NCBI GenBank assembly: GCA_021413675.1 | Contig: JAIOQA010000371.1 | Coordinates: 1 to 64,000 of the forward strand | Source: Deltaproteobacteria bacterium | GTDB lineage: Bacteria > Myxococcota_A > Polyangia > Haliangiales > Haliangiaceae | Direction: 5' to 3' | DNA: 64,000 nucleotides | Part shown: positions 39,203-47,885 of the stretch, one piece after another | How the letters are laid out: the number at the start of each line of letters is the position of its first letter | Numbering within the stretch: the stretch's first letter is position 1 | Notes under the pieces: generated by a model | What the model was told of the DNA's origin: nothing | Databases searched by the model: none | Seen by the model: only the letters and a program-made list of their open reading frames with translations | Position numbers and translations under genes: made by a program

Positions 39203-39688
39203 TCAGCCCCGGTCGAGCTTGCGCGCGCCAACCATGGTCAGCGCGCCACCCGCGAACGCGATGGCGGCGCTCGCGCCGGGCATGATCGGATACGAGATCA
39301 GCGCCGCGACGACGCCAGCGACGGCGACCGCGTACATCAGGGCGAGCCAGCCGCAGACCCGGGCCCACGACATCCACGGAAGCGGCGCGCCTTCCGGTCG
39401 CATCCGGCCTTCGAGCGCGTTGCCGATGCTGGCAATGACCGTGATCGCGCCGACGAGCAGGGTCGCCATCGCGGTCCAGTACGCCACCAGCGCCAGGTAC
39501 AGGAACCGCACCTCGCCGAGGCTCCGCTCGGCGCCATCGGCACGCAGGTAGGAGACGAGCCCGACGCGAACGTCGACCGCCGAGCTGCCGAGCGAGCTCA
39601 CCCACGCGTGGCTCAGCGTCCCGAACGCGACCAGCAGGAGCCCGATGCAGAGGTAGAAGATCCCGGCGCGACGCGATGGCGACTGCAT
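39203..39688 (-). CDS. Four-helix membrane protein, paralogue 1
   Basis: 161 residues from ATG 39688. Hydrophobic segments: IFYLCIGLLLVAFGTLSHAW, LYLALVAYWTAMATLLVGAI, LALMYAVAVAGVVAALISY and a final AAIAFAGGALTMVG. A soluble loop follows helix 1 (GSSAVDVRVGLVSYLR). It resembles the next gene in helix spacing and in the N-terminal R-x-G-I-x-x-L-C-I-G-L start. Function unknown. Its stop lies three bases from the aconitase stop. Confidence 0.68.
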   Translation of the reverse strand: MQSPSRRAGIFYLCIGLLLVAFGTLSHAWVSSLGSSAVDVRVGLVSYLRADGAERSLGEVRFLYLALVAYWTAMATLLVGAITVIASIGNALEGRMRPEGAPLPWMSWARVCGWLALMYAVAVAGVVAALISYPIMPGASAAIAFAGGALTMVGARKLDRG

Positions 39689-39782
39689 GACTGCGTGACT
39701 GCGTCCCGCGCGCGGCGAACGTGACCGACTATCTGTGCGCGCGCGGGCGGCCCCGGGATCTCGGCGCAGACTTCGTGGACGA

Positions 39783-40250
39783 TCACCCGCGCGGTGCGGC
39801 CGGCGCCGCCGACGGCAGCGCGAGCGCGCCGAGGACCGTGAACACGACGCCCCCGAACGGCAGCGCGATGAACGCGTTGGGCGTCAGGTGCAGCGCGATG
39901 ATCGTCAGCACGACTCCGACGACCGCGACCGCGTGGCCGATCGCGATCCAGCTGCACGCGAGCGCGGCGGCGCGGCGAGGAGGCGCCGCGCCCAGCGCGC
40001 CGACCAGCGCGATCACGCCCGCGATCAGCGTGGCGAGCGTGGTGACGCCGACGAACGAGGTCGCGATCGCGAACGTGCGGGCGTTGCCGAGGTCATCCAG
40101 CGAGCTGTCACCGAACATGCGGGCGGCGTCGCGCAGGTGGAGGCCCAGCGCCTGGTCGGTCGCGATCCAACCGTCGCCCGTGCCACCGACGAGGATCAGG
40201 CCCAGACCGATGCAGAGGAACAGGATCCCGGGGCGGCGCAAGGTGGACAT
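39783..40250 (-). CDS. Four-helix membrane protein, paralogue 2
   Basis: 155 residues from ATG 40250; the open frame extends upstream, but that region is Arg-rich and unlike its paralogue. Helices: ILFLCIGLGLILVGG, TLATLIAGVIALVGALG, IAIGHAVAVVGVVLTIIAL and IALPFGGVVFTVLGALAL. The first helix and the loop GLHLRDAARMFGDSSLDD match the layout of the adjacent paralogue, so this is a tandem duplication. No known family. Confidence 0.65.
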   Translation of the reverse strand: MSTLRRPGILFLCIGLGLILVGGTGDGWIATDQALGLHLRDAARMFGDSSLDDLGNARTFAIATSFVGVTTLATLIAGVIALVGALGAAPPRRAAALACSWIAIGHAVAVVGVVLTIIALHLTPNAFIALPFGGVVFTVLGALALPSAAPAAPRG

Positions 40251-40353
40251 GGCGAGGTAGCGTGAGGCTGCACCAGACGTGACACCGACGCGGCGGCAGT
40301 CGAGGGTACGTGGCGGCAACGATGCGCCGGCGCGGCATGCGCCCACCCGGCGA

Positions 40354-41187
40354 TCACTCCTGCTTGTGCGCGCGCGCGATCGACGTGAGCAGGTGGACGA
40401 GCCCCTGCGAGTCCTGCCCCTTCGCCATCACCGGGCGATCGCCGGCATGCTTGCGGATCACGTCGGCGTCGCCGCCGGTGATGTAGACGACGCGCTCCAT
40501 GAGCCACGGCCGGTAGGTGCCGAGCCAGGTCGCGACCTCGCCGCCGGCGCCGTCGCTCATGAACCAGTCGAGCAGGACCACGTCGAAGTCGGCGCGGTCG
40601 AGCTGGGCGATCGCCGCGTTGCCGCTCTCGACCGGCGTGACCGCGAACCCGAAGTCGCCGAGCAGCTGGGCCATGACCATGAGCAGCACGGGATCGTCGT
40701 CGGCGAGGAGCAGCGTCGGGCGATCGGCGTCGAGCCAGGCGAGCTCGTCCTCGGACATCTCGGCCAGGCGCTCGCCGCGCCGGGCCGCGGCCTCGGCGAT
40801 GCGGACGATCTCCTCGGTCTCGTGCGGCGGCACCGTGAGACAGCGGCCGGCGACGATCTTGTCGAAGTCGGGCGGGACCTCGCTGGCCAGGAACACGAAC
40901 TGGCCGCGCAGGTGGAAGCGGTTCCGGAGTGCCCACTTGTAGATCTCGGCGCCCAGGCCGCTGGTCGCATCCCAGCCGGCGATGATCACCTGGTACTCGC
41001 GTTCACTCTCCAGGTGGGACATCGCCTGGAAGGCGGTCGCCGCGATCGCCACCGTGAAGCCCCGCGCCTCGAAGACGCGGGTCAGCAGGTCCAGCAGGTC
41101 GGCGTCATGGTGGATGAGCAACAGCGCAGGTCGTCGCAGCGCGGGATCCACCGTTCGACCAGTATACTCCCGCCCGCGGCCAGACAT
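40354..41187 (-). CDS. Dual receiver-domain protein, first receiver degenerate
   Basis: 277 residues from ATG 41187. Receiver 1 (about 18-140) has lost the acidic pair (LLIHHDADLL) and the phosphoacceptor position is Gly in VIIAGWDATSG, so it is a pseudo-receiver. Receiver 2 (about 158-275) keeps LLLADDDP, the acceptor Asp in VVLLDWFMSDG, the Thr/Ser position in VVYITGG, and Lys in VMAKGQD. No output domain. It would act as a phosphorelay or adaptor protein. It is divergent from the Hsp70-like gene by 53 bases. Confidence 0.82.
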   Translation of the reverse strand: MSGRGREYTGRTVDPALRRPALLLIHHDADLLDLLTRVFEARGFTVAIAATAFQAMSHLESEREYQVIIAGWDATSGLGAEIYKWALRNRFHLRGQFVFLASEVPPDFDKIVAGRCLTVPPHETEEIVRIAEAAARRGERLAEMSEDELAWLDADRPTLLLADDDPVLLMVMAQLLGDFGFAVTPVESGNAAIAQLDRADFDVVLLDWFMSDGAGGEVATWLGTYRPWLMERVVYITGGDADVIRKHAGDRPVMAKGQDSQGLVHLLTSIARAHKQE

Positions 41188-41240
41188 GTTCTCGCTGGGG
41201 TAGCGGTCGGGGTCGATCCGGGCCGACCCGGTGCGCTACC

Positions 41241-42482
41241 ATGGGCGTCCGAGTGAGGGGGACCACACGTCCCCTGCTGGACCACCGCGTGATCAAGCCA
41301 CACAGCGACGCTGACCCGATCGTCGGGATCGACATGGGGACGACGTACACGTCGATCGGCGTGGTGCACGGCCAGAAGGTCGCGCTCCTGGCGCAGGACA
41401 GCGGCAGCCGGTTCATCCCGTCGGTGGTGTCGATCCCGTCCGCCGGCCAGGTGGTCGTGGGCGAGGCCGCCCGGGCGCGGATCGCCACCGACCCGGCGCA
41501 CACGATCGCCTCGCCGAAGCGGCTGCTCGGGCGGCCGATGACCGACCGCGAGGTCCAGACCTTCCTCGGCCAGGCGCCGTTTCGCAGCCGGGCGGCGCCC
41601 GACGGCACGCCCCAGCTCGAGATCTGGAACACGCCGTACGCGATCACCCAGCTGTGCGGGTTCCTGATCCAGAACGCGCGCGAGCTGGCCGAGCGCCGGC
41701 TGGGCGTGCCGGTCAAGCGCGCGGTCATCGCGGTGCCGGTCAGCTTCGACGACACCCGCATCGCGGCGGTGCGGCGCGCGGCGCAGCTCGCCGGCGTCGA
41801 CATGCTCGCATCCGTCGACGAGCCATCGGCCGCGGCGCTCGCCAACCGCTACGTGCCGGGCTTCGGCGGCGTGATCGGCATCTACGACTTCGGCGGCGGC
41901 ACCTTCGACTTCTCGCTGGTCGACGTCAGCGCCGCGAGCTTCCGCGTGCTCGCCACCGCCGGCGACACCTGGCTCGGCGGCGACGATCTCGACCTGGTCC
42001 TCGCCGACGCCGCCGCCAACCAGTTCTGGCGCCAGCACAAGGTCGACCTGCGCAAGCAGGCGGTCGAGTGGCAGAAGCTGCGGTTCGCGTGCGAGCACGC
42101 CAAGCGCACGCTGTCGACGCAGGAGACCGCCGAGATCCGCGTGCCCGAGGTGCTGCGCACCGCGAATGGCATGATCGATCTCGAGCTCGCGATCGATCGC
42201 CCGATCCTCGCGCGCGCGGTCAGCGCCCTCGTCCGCCGCTCGCTCGACGTCTGCGACAAGGCGCTGGCCAAGGTCGGCATGACCAGCAAGGACATGACCG
42301 CGGTCTACCTGTGCGGCGGCACGACCCACGTGCCGGCGGTGCGCGACGCGGTCGCGAAGCACTTCGGCGTGCCGCTGCGCGCCGGCGTCGCGCCCGACCA
42401 GGCGGTCTGCCTCGGCGCGGCGATCCACGCCTCGCTGCTGGCGCAGAAGAAGTCCGACCCGGGCCGCGGCCGCACGCTCTAG
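41241..42482 (+). CDS. Hsp70-family ATPase domain protein without substrate-binding domain
   Basis: 413 residues from ATG 41241. Hsp70 nucleotide-binding motifs: IVGIDMGTTYTSIGV (phosphate 1), VDEPSAAALANRY (connect region), IGIYDFGGGTFDFSLVDV (phosphate 2) and VYLCGGTTHVPAVRDAV (adenosine). It stops soon after GAAIHASLL, where DnaK proteins continue with the linker and peptide-binding domain, so chaperone peptide binding as in DnaK is not expected. Such short Hsp70 relatives are common in myxobacteria. It is divergent from the dual-receiver gene and 60 bases ahead of the TldD-like operon. Confidence 0.88.
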   Translation: MGVRVRGTTRPLLDHRVIKPHSDADPIVGIDMGTTYTSIGVVHGQKVALLAQDSGSRFIPSVVSIPSAGQVVVGEAARARIATDPAHTIASPKRLLGRPMTDREVQTFLGQAPFRSRAAPDGTPQLEIWNTPYAITQLCGFLIQNARELAERRLGVPVKRAVIAVPVSFDDTRIAAVRRAAQLAGVDMLASVDEPSAAALANRYVPGFGGVIGIYDFGGGTFDFSLVDVSAASFRVLATAGDTWLGGDDLDLVLADAAANQFWRQHKVDLRKQAVEWQKLRFACEHAKRTLSTQETAEIRVPEVLRTANGMIDLELAIDRPILARAVSALVRRSLDVCDKALAKVGMTSKDMTAVYLCGGTTHVPAVRDAVAKHFGVPLRAGVAPDQAVCLGAAIHASLLAQKKSDPGRGRTL

Positions 42483-42541
42483 CGCGGGTTTGATCGGCGC
42501 CGCGGTTTGACCTGCGCGCTCCCGGCACCTACGCTTGCTTG

Positions 42542-44359
42542 ATGCGACGTACCTCACGCGCGTGGCTCGCGGCCGCGGCTCTCGCCGCCTGCGGCCACGG
42601 CTCCTCCTCGAAGACCCCGAGTGGCCCTCCGGTGCCGCTGCCGCCCGCCGCCCCGCCGCCGCTGGTGCTGCCCGACATCCCGGCGACGATCACCACCAAG
42701 GCGATCGAGCCGATGACCGACGACACGCCGGCCGAGCGCTCGGCGCTGCTCGACATCATGTCGGGCGAGAACGCGCGCTGGATGAAGACGCTCAGCGCCC
42801 AGCCGGATCCCGGCTACTACCTCGCCTACCAGATCACCGACCAGCGGCTGGTCGTGATGGAGGCCGAGGGCGGCGCGCTGGTCACCGACAGCGACGAGAC
42901 CGATCGCAACCTCGACGTCGAGGTCCGGGTCGGCGCGCCCGAGCTCGACAACTCGCACCAGCTGTCCGACGACAACGGCCTGAACGCGCCGCTGTCGCGC
43001 CACGGCGCGGTGCCGATCGGCGACGACAAGGGCGCGATCGCCCGCCACCTCTGGGTCGAGACCGATCGCCGCTACCGCGAGGCGGTGCAGGCCCTGGCCT
43101 ACGTGCGCCAGGATCAGTCGACGCTCAAGAAGCACACGACCGCCCCCGACTTCACGTCCGCGCCGAAGGAGATCTACATCGGCAAGGTCGCGAAGCTCGA
43201 GTTCGACAAGGCGGCGTGGGTCGCGCGGCTCAAGCGCTGCTCCGAGCGCGCCTACAAGGGCGTGGTCACGCGCGGCACCTGCCGCGCCGAGTTCTCGCTC
43301 AACACCATGTACATGGTGAACAGCGAGGGCTCGCAGATCCAGCAGTCGTGGACCAACGCGCAGCTGTCGGTGTCGGTCGGCGTGAAGACCGACGACGGGA
43401 TGAACCTCAACCGGCTCGAGCAGCGGTTCGGCGTGACCCCGGCGGATCTGCCGGCGGATGCCGACGACAAGATGATCGAGGTCGCGACCAAGGACCTCGA
43501 GGCGCTGCACGAGGCGCCGCTCGGCGATCCGTACGTCGGCCCGGCGATCCTCGAGGGCCGCGCCGCCGGCGTGTTCTTCCACGAGGTCTTCGGCCACCGC
43601 ATCGAGGGTCACCGCCAGAAGGACGAGACCTCGGGCCAGACGTTCTCGTCGTACATCGGCAAGCAGATCATGCCGGAGTGGCTGTCGGTCTACGACGACC
43701 CGACGATCGCGGTCCTCAACGGCATCCAGGTCAACGGCTTCTACCGGTTCGACGACGAGGGCGTGCGCGCGCGCCACGTGCCGCTGGTCGACAACGGCAA
43801 GCTGGTCGGCTTCGAGATGGGCCGCAACCCGATCGATGGGTTCCCGACGTCGAACGGCCACGGCCGGCGGCAGCCGGGCCTCGAGCCGGTGTCGCGCCAG
43901 GGCAACCTGGTGGTGACCGCGTCGAAGTCGGTCGAGCAGAAGGACCTCGAGAAGCTGCTCATCGACGAGATCAAGAAGCAGGGCCGGCCGTACGGCATGG
44001 TCTTCACCGACATCAGCGGCGGCTTCACGAACACCTCGGCGTTCGCGCCGCAGGCATTCAAGGTCAACCCCGTGATGGCGTACCGCATCTACCCCGATGG
44101 CCGGCGCGAGCTGGTCCGCGGCGTCGACATCGGCGGCACGCCGCTGGTCGCGCTGCAGTCGATCCGCGCGGCGTCGCGCACGATCGAGACGTTCAACGGC
44201 GTGTGCGGCGCCGAGAGCGGCTGGGTCCCGGTGTCGGCGTCGGCGCCGAGCCTGCTGCTGGAGAAGCTCGAGACCGAGAAGGCGTTCACGCCGCCGGATC
44301 GCCCGCCGGTGCTCGCACCGCCGTCGATCCGCGCGCAGGCCGTCGGAGGTACGCGATGA
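42542..44359 (+). CDS. Exported TldD-like zinc metalloprotease (lipoprotein)
   Basis: 605 residues from ATG 42542. The N-terminus is a lipoprotein signal (AAALAAC, Cys17) plus a long Pro-rich linker, which cytoplasmic TldD lacks. The body ends in a TldD/PmbA fold with FFHEVFGHRIEGHR near residues 345-358, the HExxxH zinc motif plus a third His, followed by SVYDDPTIAVLNG and FPTSNGHGRRQPG. TldD normally pairs with TldE to cleave unfolded or leader peptides such as microcin B17 precursor. The next gene overlaps by four bases and is the TldE-like partner. Confidence 0.82.
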   Translation: MRRTSRAWLAAAALAACGHGSSSKTPSGPPVPLPPAAPPPLVLPDIPATITTKAIEPMTDDTPAERSALLDIMSGENARWMKTLSAQPDPGYYLAYQITDQRLVVMEAEGGALVTDSDETDRNLDVEVRVGAPELDNSHQLSDDNGLNAPLSRHGAVPIGDDKGAIARHLWVETDRRYREAVQALAYVRQDQSTLKKHTTAPDFTSAPKEIYIGKVAKLEFDKAAWVARLKRCSERAYKGVVTRGTCRAEFSLNTMYMVNSEGSQIQQSWTNAQLSVSVGVKTDDGMNLNRLEQRFGVTPADLPADADDKMIEVATKDLEALHEAPLGDPYVGPAILEGRAAGVFFHEVFGHRIEGHRQKDETSGQTFSSYIGKQIMPEWLSVYDDPTIAVLNGIQVNGFYRFDDEGVRARHVPLVDNGKLVGFEMGRNPIDGFPTSNGHGRRQPGLEPVSRQGNLVVTASKSVEQKDLEKLLIDEIKKQGRPYGMVFTDISGGFTNTSAFAPQAFKVNPVMAYRIYPDGRRELVRGVDIGGTPLVALQSIRAASRTIETFNGVCGAESGWVPVSASAPSLLLEKLETEKAFTPPDRPPVLAPPSIRAQAVGGTR

Positions 44360-46191
44360 AGCGCTTGATGCATGTCCTCGCCGCGGCCGCGCTGATCGCG
44401 CCGCTCGCTCCTCCGATGGCCGCCGCCAAGCCGGTCGCGCCCGTGACCGCGGGCCCGTCGCACGCCGTCACCAACGACATCCTCGACGCGGTCGCCGAGG
44501 AGCTGAACCGCGCGATGACGGATCTCGAGATCCCCGGCGCGCCGAAGCCCTACCACGTCGCCTACAAGATCACGGAGGTCGAGGTCAACGACGCGGTCGC
44601 GTCGCTGGGCTACACGACCTCGAAGAAGGAGCGCCACTTCGTCAGCATCGAGGCCCGCGTCCGCGTCGGCGGCGTCGACTTCGACAACGGCAACTTCGTC
44701 GTCGCGCAGGCCGATGGCATCGACGGCGCCGCGAGCGTCAACCTGCCGCTCGAGGCGACGCCGCGGATGGCGCGACGCGCGGCCTGGCTGGTCACCGACG
44801 CGGCCTACAAGGAAGCGCTGATGCAGCTGCGGGCCAAGCTCGACAGCCGCAAGGCCGGCGGCGTCGGCATGAGCTCGGTGCCGAGCTGGACCACGCAGCC
44901 CGCGCTGGTCTCCGAGGATCCGATCGACGTGCCGGTCAACGAGACCGCCGCGCAGCTCGCGACCCGCGCCGAGGCGGTGTCGAAGGTGCTCCGCGACTAC
45001 GACTTCCTGCGCGAGTCGCGGGTCGCGGCCACCAGCTTCATCGAGCGGCGCTGGTACGTCACCAGCGAGGGCACGAGCGCGACCGATACGCGCCGCGTGT
45101 CGGGCGTGATCGTCGTGGCCGCGGCCCAGGCCGACGACGGCCAGGACCTCACCCAGTACTTCATGCGCTACGGCCACACCGGCCGCGATCTGCCCACCGA
45201 CGACGAGCTCAAGGCCGAGGCCAAGAACCTCGCCGAGACGCTCAAGGCGCTGCGCACCGCGCCGCTCATCGAGCAGTACTCGGGCCCGATCCTGTTCGAG
45301 GGCGAGGGCGCGGCCGGCATGGTTCGCAACACGCTCGCGCCGCACCTGGGCGGCACGCCGCTGCCCGAGGGCCTGCGGCCGCAGGAGGCCAAGCAGTTCG
45401 GCGGCGCGCTGACCAAGAAGGTCGGGCTGCGCGTGATGACGCCGACCTTGTCGATCACCGACGACCCGACGATGACCGACGCCGCCGGCAAGGCGATGAT
45501 CGGCGGCTACCACCTCGACGACGAGGGCGTGCCGGGCCAGAAGGTCGAGGTCGTGAAGAGCGGCTTCTTGAAGCAGCTGCTCACCAGCCGCACGCCATCG
45601 CGCAAGGGTGCGGTGTCCAACGGCCACGCCCGCCGCACCGCCGGCGGTGGCGTGTTCCACGGCAGCGCGACCAACCTGTTCCTGAACGGCAAGGGCGGCG
45701 TGCCGCGCAAGGCGCTCGAGCAGAAGCTGATCGCCGAGGCCCGCGCCGAGGGCCTGCCCTACGGACTCATCGTGCGTTCGTTCGACGACGCCGCGGTCAC
45801 CGCCGCGCCCGAGTTCACGCGCCGCGAGCTGGTGCAGCTGATCAGCAACGCCGACGTCGATCTGCCGCCGCCGGTGTCGGTCGCGTATCGCCTGTTCCCG
45901 AACGGCAAGCTCGAGCTGGTGCGCGGCGTGCAACTCACGCAGGTGCCGATCCGCGCGTGGAAGGACGTCATCGGCGTGGGCAACACGCCGACGGTCTACA
46001 ACTACCTCGCGCCGACCGACAGCTACCTGGAGCAGAAGGTCCAGGGCTTCCAGAGCGACGGCTTCGTGCCGTCGGGCGGCATCGAGAGCGCGATCGTCAC
46101 GCCGGACCTGCTCTTCAAGGAGCTCGACGTCGTCGACAACACCACGGGTCAGCACCCGCTGCCCCTGATCGCGCCGCCGGACCAGAAGTGA
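44356..46191 (+). CDS. Exported TldE/PmbA-like partner protein
   Basis: 611 residues from ATG 44356 (ATGA overlap with the stop of the TldD-like gene). Cleavable signal peptide 1-24 (APPMAAA/KP). It shares the N-terminal layout of its neighbour (PKPYHVAYKITE against PGYYLAYQITD) and the fold-specific TPTLSITDDPTMTD, HLDDEGVPGQKVEVV and SNGHARRTAGGG segments. The position of the HExxxH motif reads GEGAAGMVRNTL, so it has no zinc site and is the non-catalytic partner, as TldE is for TldD. Confidence 0.82.
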   Translation: MKRLMHVLAAAALIAPLAPPMAAAKPVAPVTAGPSHAVTNDILDAVAEELNRAMTDLEIPGAPKPYHVAYKITEVEVNDAVASLGYTTSKKERHFVSIEARVRVGGVDFDNGNFVVAQADGIDGAASVNLPLEATPRMARRAAWLVTDAAYKEALMQLRAKLDSRKAGGVGMSSVPSWTTQPALVSEDPIDVPVNETAAQLATRAEAVSKVLRDYDFLRESRVAATSFIERRWYVTSEGTSATDTRRVSGVIVVAAAQADDGQDLTQYFMRYGHTGRDLPTDDELKAEAKNLAETLKALRTAPLIEQYSGPILFEGEGAAGMVRNTLAPHLGGTPLPEGLRPQEAKQFGGALTKKVGLRVMTPTLSITDDPTMTDAAGKAMIGGYHLDDEGVPGQKVEVVKSGFLKQLLTSRTPSRKGAVSNGHARRTAGGGVFHGSATNLFLNGKGGVPRKALEQKLIAEARAEGLPYGLIVRSFDDAAVTAAPEFTRRELVQLISNADVDLPPPVSVAYRLFPNGKLELVRGVQLTQVPIRAWKDVIGVGNTPTVYNYLAPTDSYLEQKVQGFQSDGFVPSGGIESAIVTPDLLFKELDVVDNTTGQHPLPLIAPPDQK

Positions 46192-46766
46192 TCGCGCGGA
46201 TCCACGCGCGCGAGCCGCGGAGCCGGGCCAACGGGCCGGGCGTGCGGTTCGTCGTGTGGTTCCAGGGTTGCTCGCTGGGCTGCGCGGGCTGCTTCAACCC
46301 CGGGACGCACGCGGTCGACGGGGGCGAAGGTCGCGAGGTCGACGATGTCCTCGCCGAGCTCGATCGCGCGATCGCTGGCGGCGGCGCGCCGATCACCGGC
46401 GTCACGCTGTCGGGCGGCGAGCCGATGGAGCAGCCCGAGGCCGCGCTGGCGATCCTGCGCGGCGCGCGCGCGAGACAGTTGTCGACGCTGGCGTTCAGCG
46501 GCTTCACGATCGACGAGCTGCGCGCCGATCCCGCGCGCGCCGCGGCGCTCGCAGAGCTCGACGTGCTGATCGACGGCCGCTACCGCGCGGGCGAGCGATT
46601 GGGGGATGGGCTGCGCGGCTCGGCCAACCAGCGCATCCATTGCCTGACGGATCGCCATCGCGTCGAGGAGGTCGAGGCCACGCCGGTGGCGGAGATCCGG
46701 ATCGCGGCGGATGGCGCGATCGTCCTGACCGGCGTCGATCCGCTCAAGATTCGCAGCCTGCGCTGA
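46188..46766 (+). CDS. Radical SAM activase, NrdG-like 4Fe-4S single-cluster protein
   Basis: 192 residues from GTG 46188, overlapping the TldE-like stop (GTGA). CSLGCAGC is the CxxxCxxC cluster motif (Cys 28, 32, 35), preceded by RFVVWFQG, and VTLSGGEPMEQPE is the SAM-binding GGE motif. Length and layout match NrdG-type activating enzymes, but no anaerobic ribonucleotide reductase or glycyl radical enzyme is next to it. It is tied by overlaps to two exported proteases, an unusual setting; whether it modifies a peptide or activates a distant glycyl-radical protein is open. Confidence 0.83.
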   Translation: MIARIHAREPRSRANGPGVRFVVWFQGCSLGCAGCFNPGTHAVDGGEGREVDDVLAELDRAIAGGGAPITGVTLSGGEPMEQPEAALAILRGARARQLSTLAFSGFTIDELRADPARAAALAELDVLIDGRYRAGERLGDGLRGSANQRIHCLTDRHRVEEVEATPVAEIRIAADGAIVLTGVDPLKIRSLR

Positions 46767-46790
46767 TCAGCGCTGACCCGCGCCGATCAG
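46763..46790. terminator. Bidirectional hairpin containing both stop codons
   Basis: CTGATCAGCGC and GCGCCGATCAG pair with one A-C mismatch and a six-base loop. The TGA of the radical SAM gene (46764-46766) and the TCA of the opposite VOC gene (46787-46789) lie in the arms, as in the hairpin at 33551. Confidence 0.5.
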
Positions 46791-47170
46791 TCCGAGGGCT
46801 CGTCGGCGCGGCGCTGCGCGACGTGCCACAGCACGCCCGACGGGTCCTGCAGGTACGCGATGCGCAGCCCCCACGGCTGGAGCGCCGGCGGCCGCGGTGG
46901 CGGCACGCCGAAGGTGGCGGGCAGATCGAGCGCGGTGATGTGGGCCCACCACGCATCGAGATCGTCGACCATGAGCTGCATCATGAAGTTCTCGGCCCAC
47001 TCCTTCTGGTAGTAGTTCTGCAGCACGAACGCTCCGCTCCCGACCCCGAAGATCACGACCTCGCCGTCGAGCAGCGTGGGAAATCCCAGGGCCTCGTAGA
47101 ACGCGCGGCTGACGCTGAAGTCCTTCGCGGGGACGAACGGCCGACAGGCCTCGGATCCGGACGGGATCAT
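46787..47170 (-). CDS. VOC-superfamily (glyoxalase-like) protein
   Basis: 127 residues from ATG 47170. The fold signature is RPFVPAKDFSVSRAFYEALGF at the start, split as RPFVPAKDF and SVSRAFYEALGF, then VVIFGVGSGAFVLQNYYQ, MMQLMVDDLDAWW and WGLRIAYLQDPSGVLWHV. Metal ligands of glyoxalase I are not all obvious, so it may be a dioxygenase-like or resistance-type VOC member, or a binding protein. It is the last gene of the minus-strand run. Confidence 0.78.
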   Translation of the reverse strand: MIPSGSEACRPFVPAKDFSVSRAFYEALGFPTLLDGEVVIFGVGSGAFVLQNYYQKEWAENFMMQLMVDDLDAWWAHITALDLPATFGVPPPRPPALQPWGLRIAYLQDPSGVLWHVAQRRADEPSD

Positions 47171-47211
47171 CTGGCGACCATCGCACGGCCCCGCGGACAC
47201 GCGCCCGACGA

Positions 47212-47814
47212 TCAGAACCGCCAGCCGTCGGGAGGCTTCCACGCGTGCGGGTCGCGCCGCCCGGGATGGTCGGATTCCAGCTCGGACAGGTCGCGCACCT
47301 TGAACAGGAAGCCGTACATCTGCTCGGAGAACACGCCCACGTAGGGCTCGTGCACGCCGACGCCGACGACGCCACAGTCGCTCACCAGATCGAGGGCCGC
47401 GCCCTTGCGGGTCAGGCGAATGCCAAAGACATCGCCTCGGCAGCCGGGCATGCCGTCGCAGAACGCGTCGTCGCGCCCGAGGCGCGCCGCGAGCTCGGCG
47501 GCGATCGGCGGCGAGAGGTCGAGCTTGCGGCGCACGCGCATCCCGGCGAACCGCGGGCCCGGGCGCGTGTCGTCGGCGAGCGAGTAGATCGAGGCTTGCC
47601 AGGCAACTTCGTCGAGGGCGTGCGCACGCAAGAAGTCGGCGATGGCCGGCGGCGCCGGGCGGACGAGCTCCGACGGCAACGGCGGCGGCGGCGGCGCCAT
47701 CGCGGCATCGGGCCGCAGACTCTCCAACGTCGGTGCCGGCAGCTTGTGCAGCTCGATGTTGTCGCAGGCCGCGACGGCCATCGCCAGCGCCAGACCCACG
47801 CCGCGCATGCCCAT
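47212..47814 (-). CDS. Lipoprotein of unknown function
   Basis: 200 residues from ATG 47814, with an equally good ATG at 47808. Signal LAMAVAAC, then a Pro-rich linker. The folded part contains cysteines in AFCDGMPGCRGD and SDCGVVGVG and a strand pair LTRKGAALDLV and MYGFLFKVRDL. No family is recognised. It lies between another lipoprotein gene and the VOC gene with gaps of 71 and 41 bases. Confidence 0.65.
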   Translation of the reverse strand: MGMRGVGLALAMAVAACDNIELHKLPAPTLESLRPDAAMAPPPPPLPSELVRPAPPAIADFLRAHALDEVAWQASIYSLADDTRPGPRFAGMRVRRKLDLSPPIAAELAARLGRDDAFCDGMPGCRGDVFGIRLTRKGAALDLVSDCGVVGVGVHEPYVGVFSEQMYGFLFKVRDLSELESDHPGRRDPHAWKPPDGWRF

Positions 47815-47885
47815 GCACACGATCCTAGCGCGCCGCCCGCTTCGCGATCCCGGAGCGCCCTGACCTGCGATCGCCCGCGCGGGCG

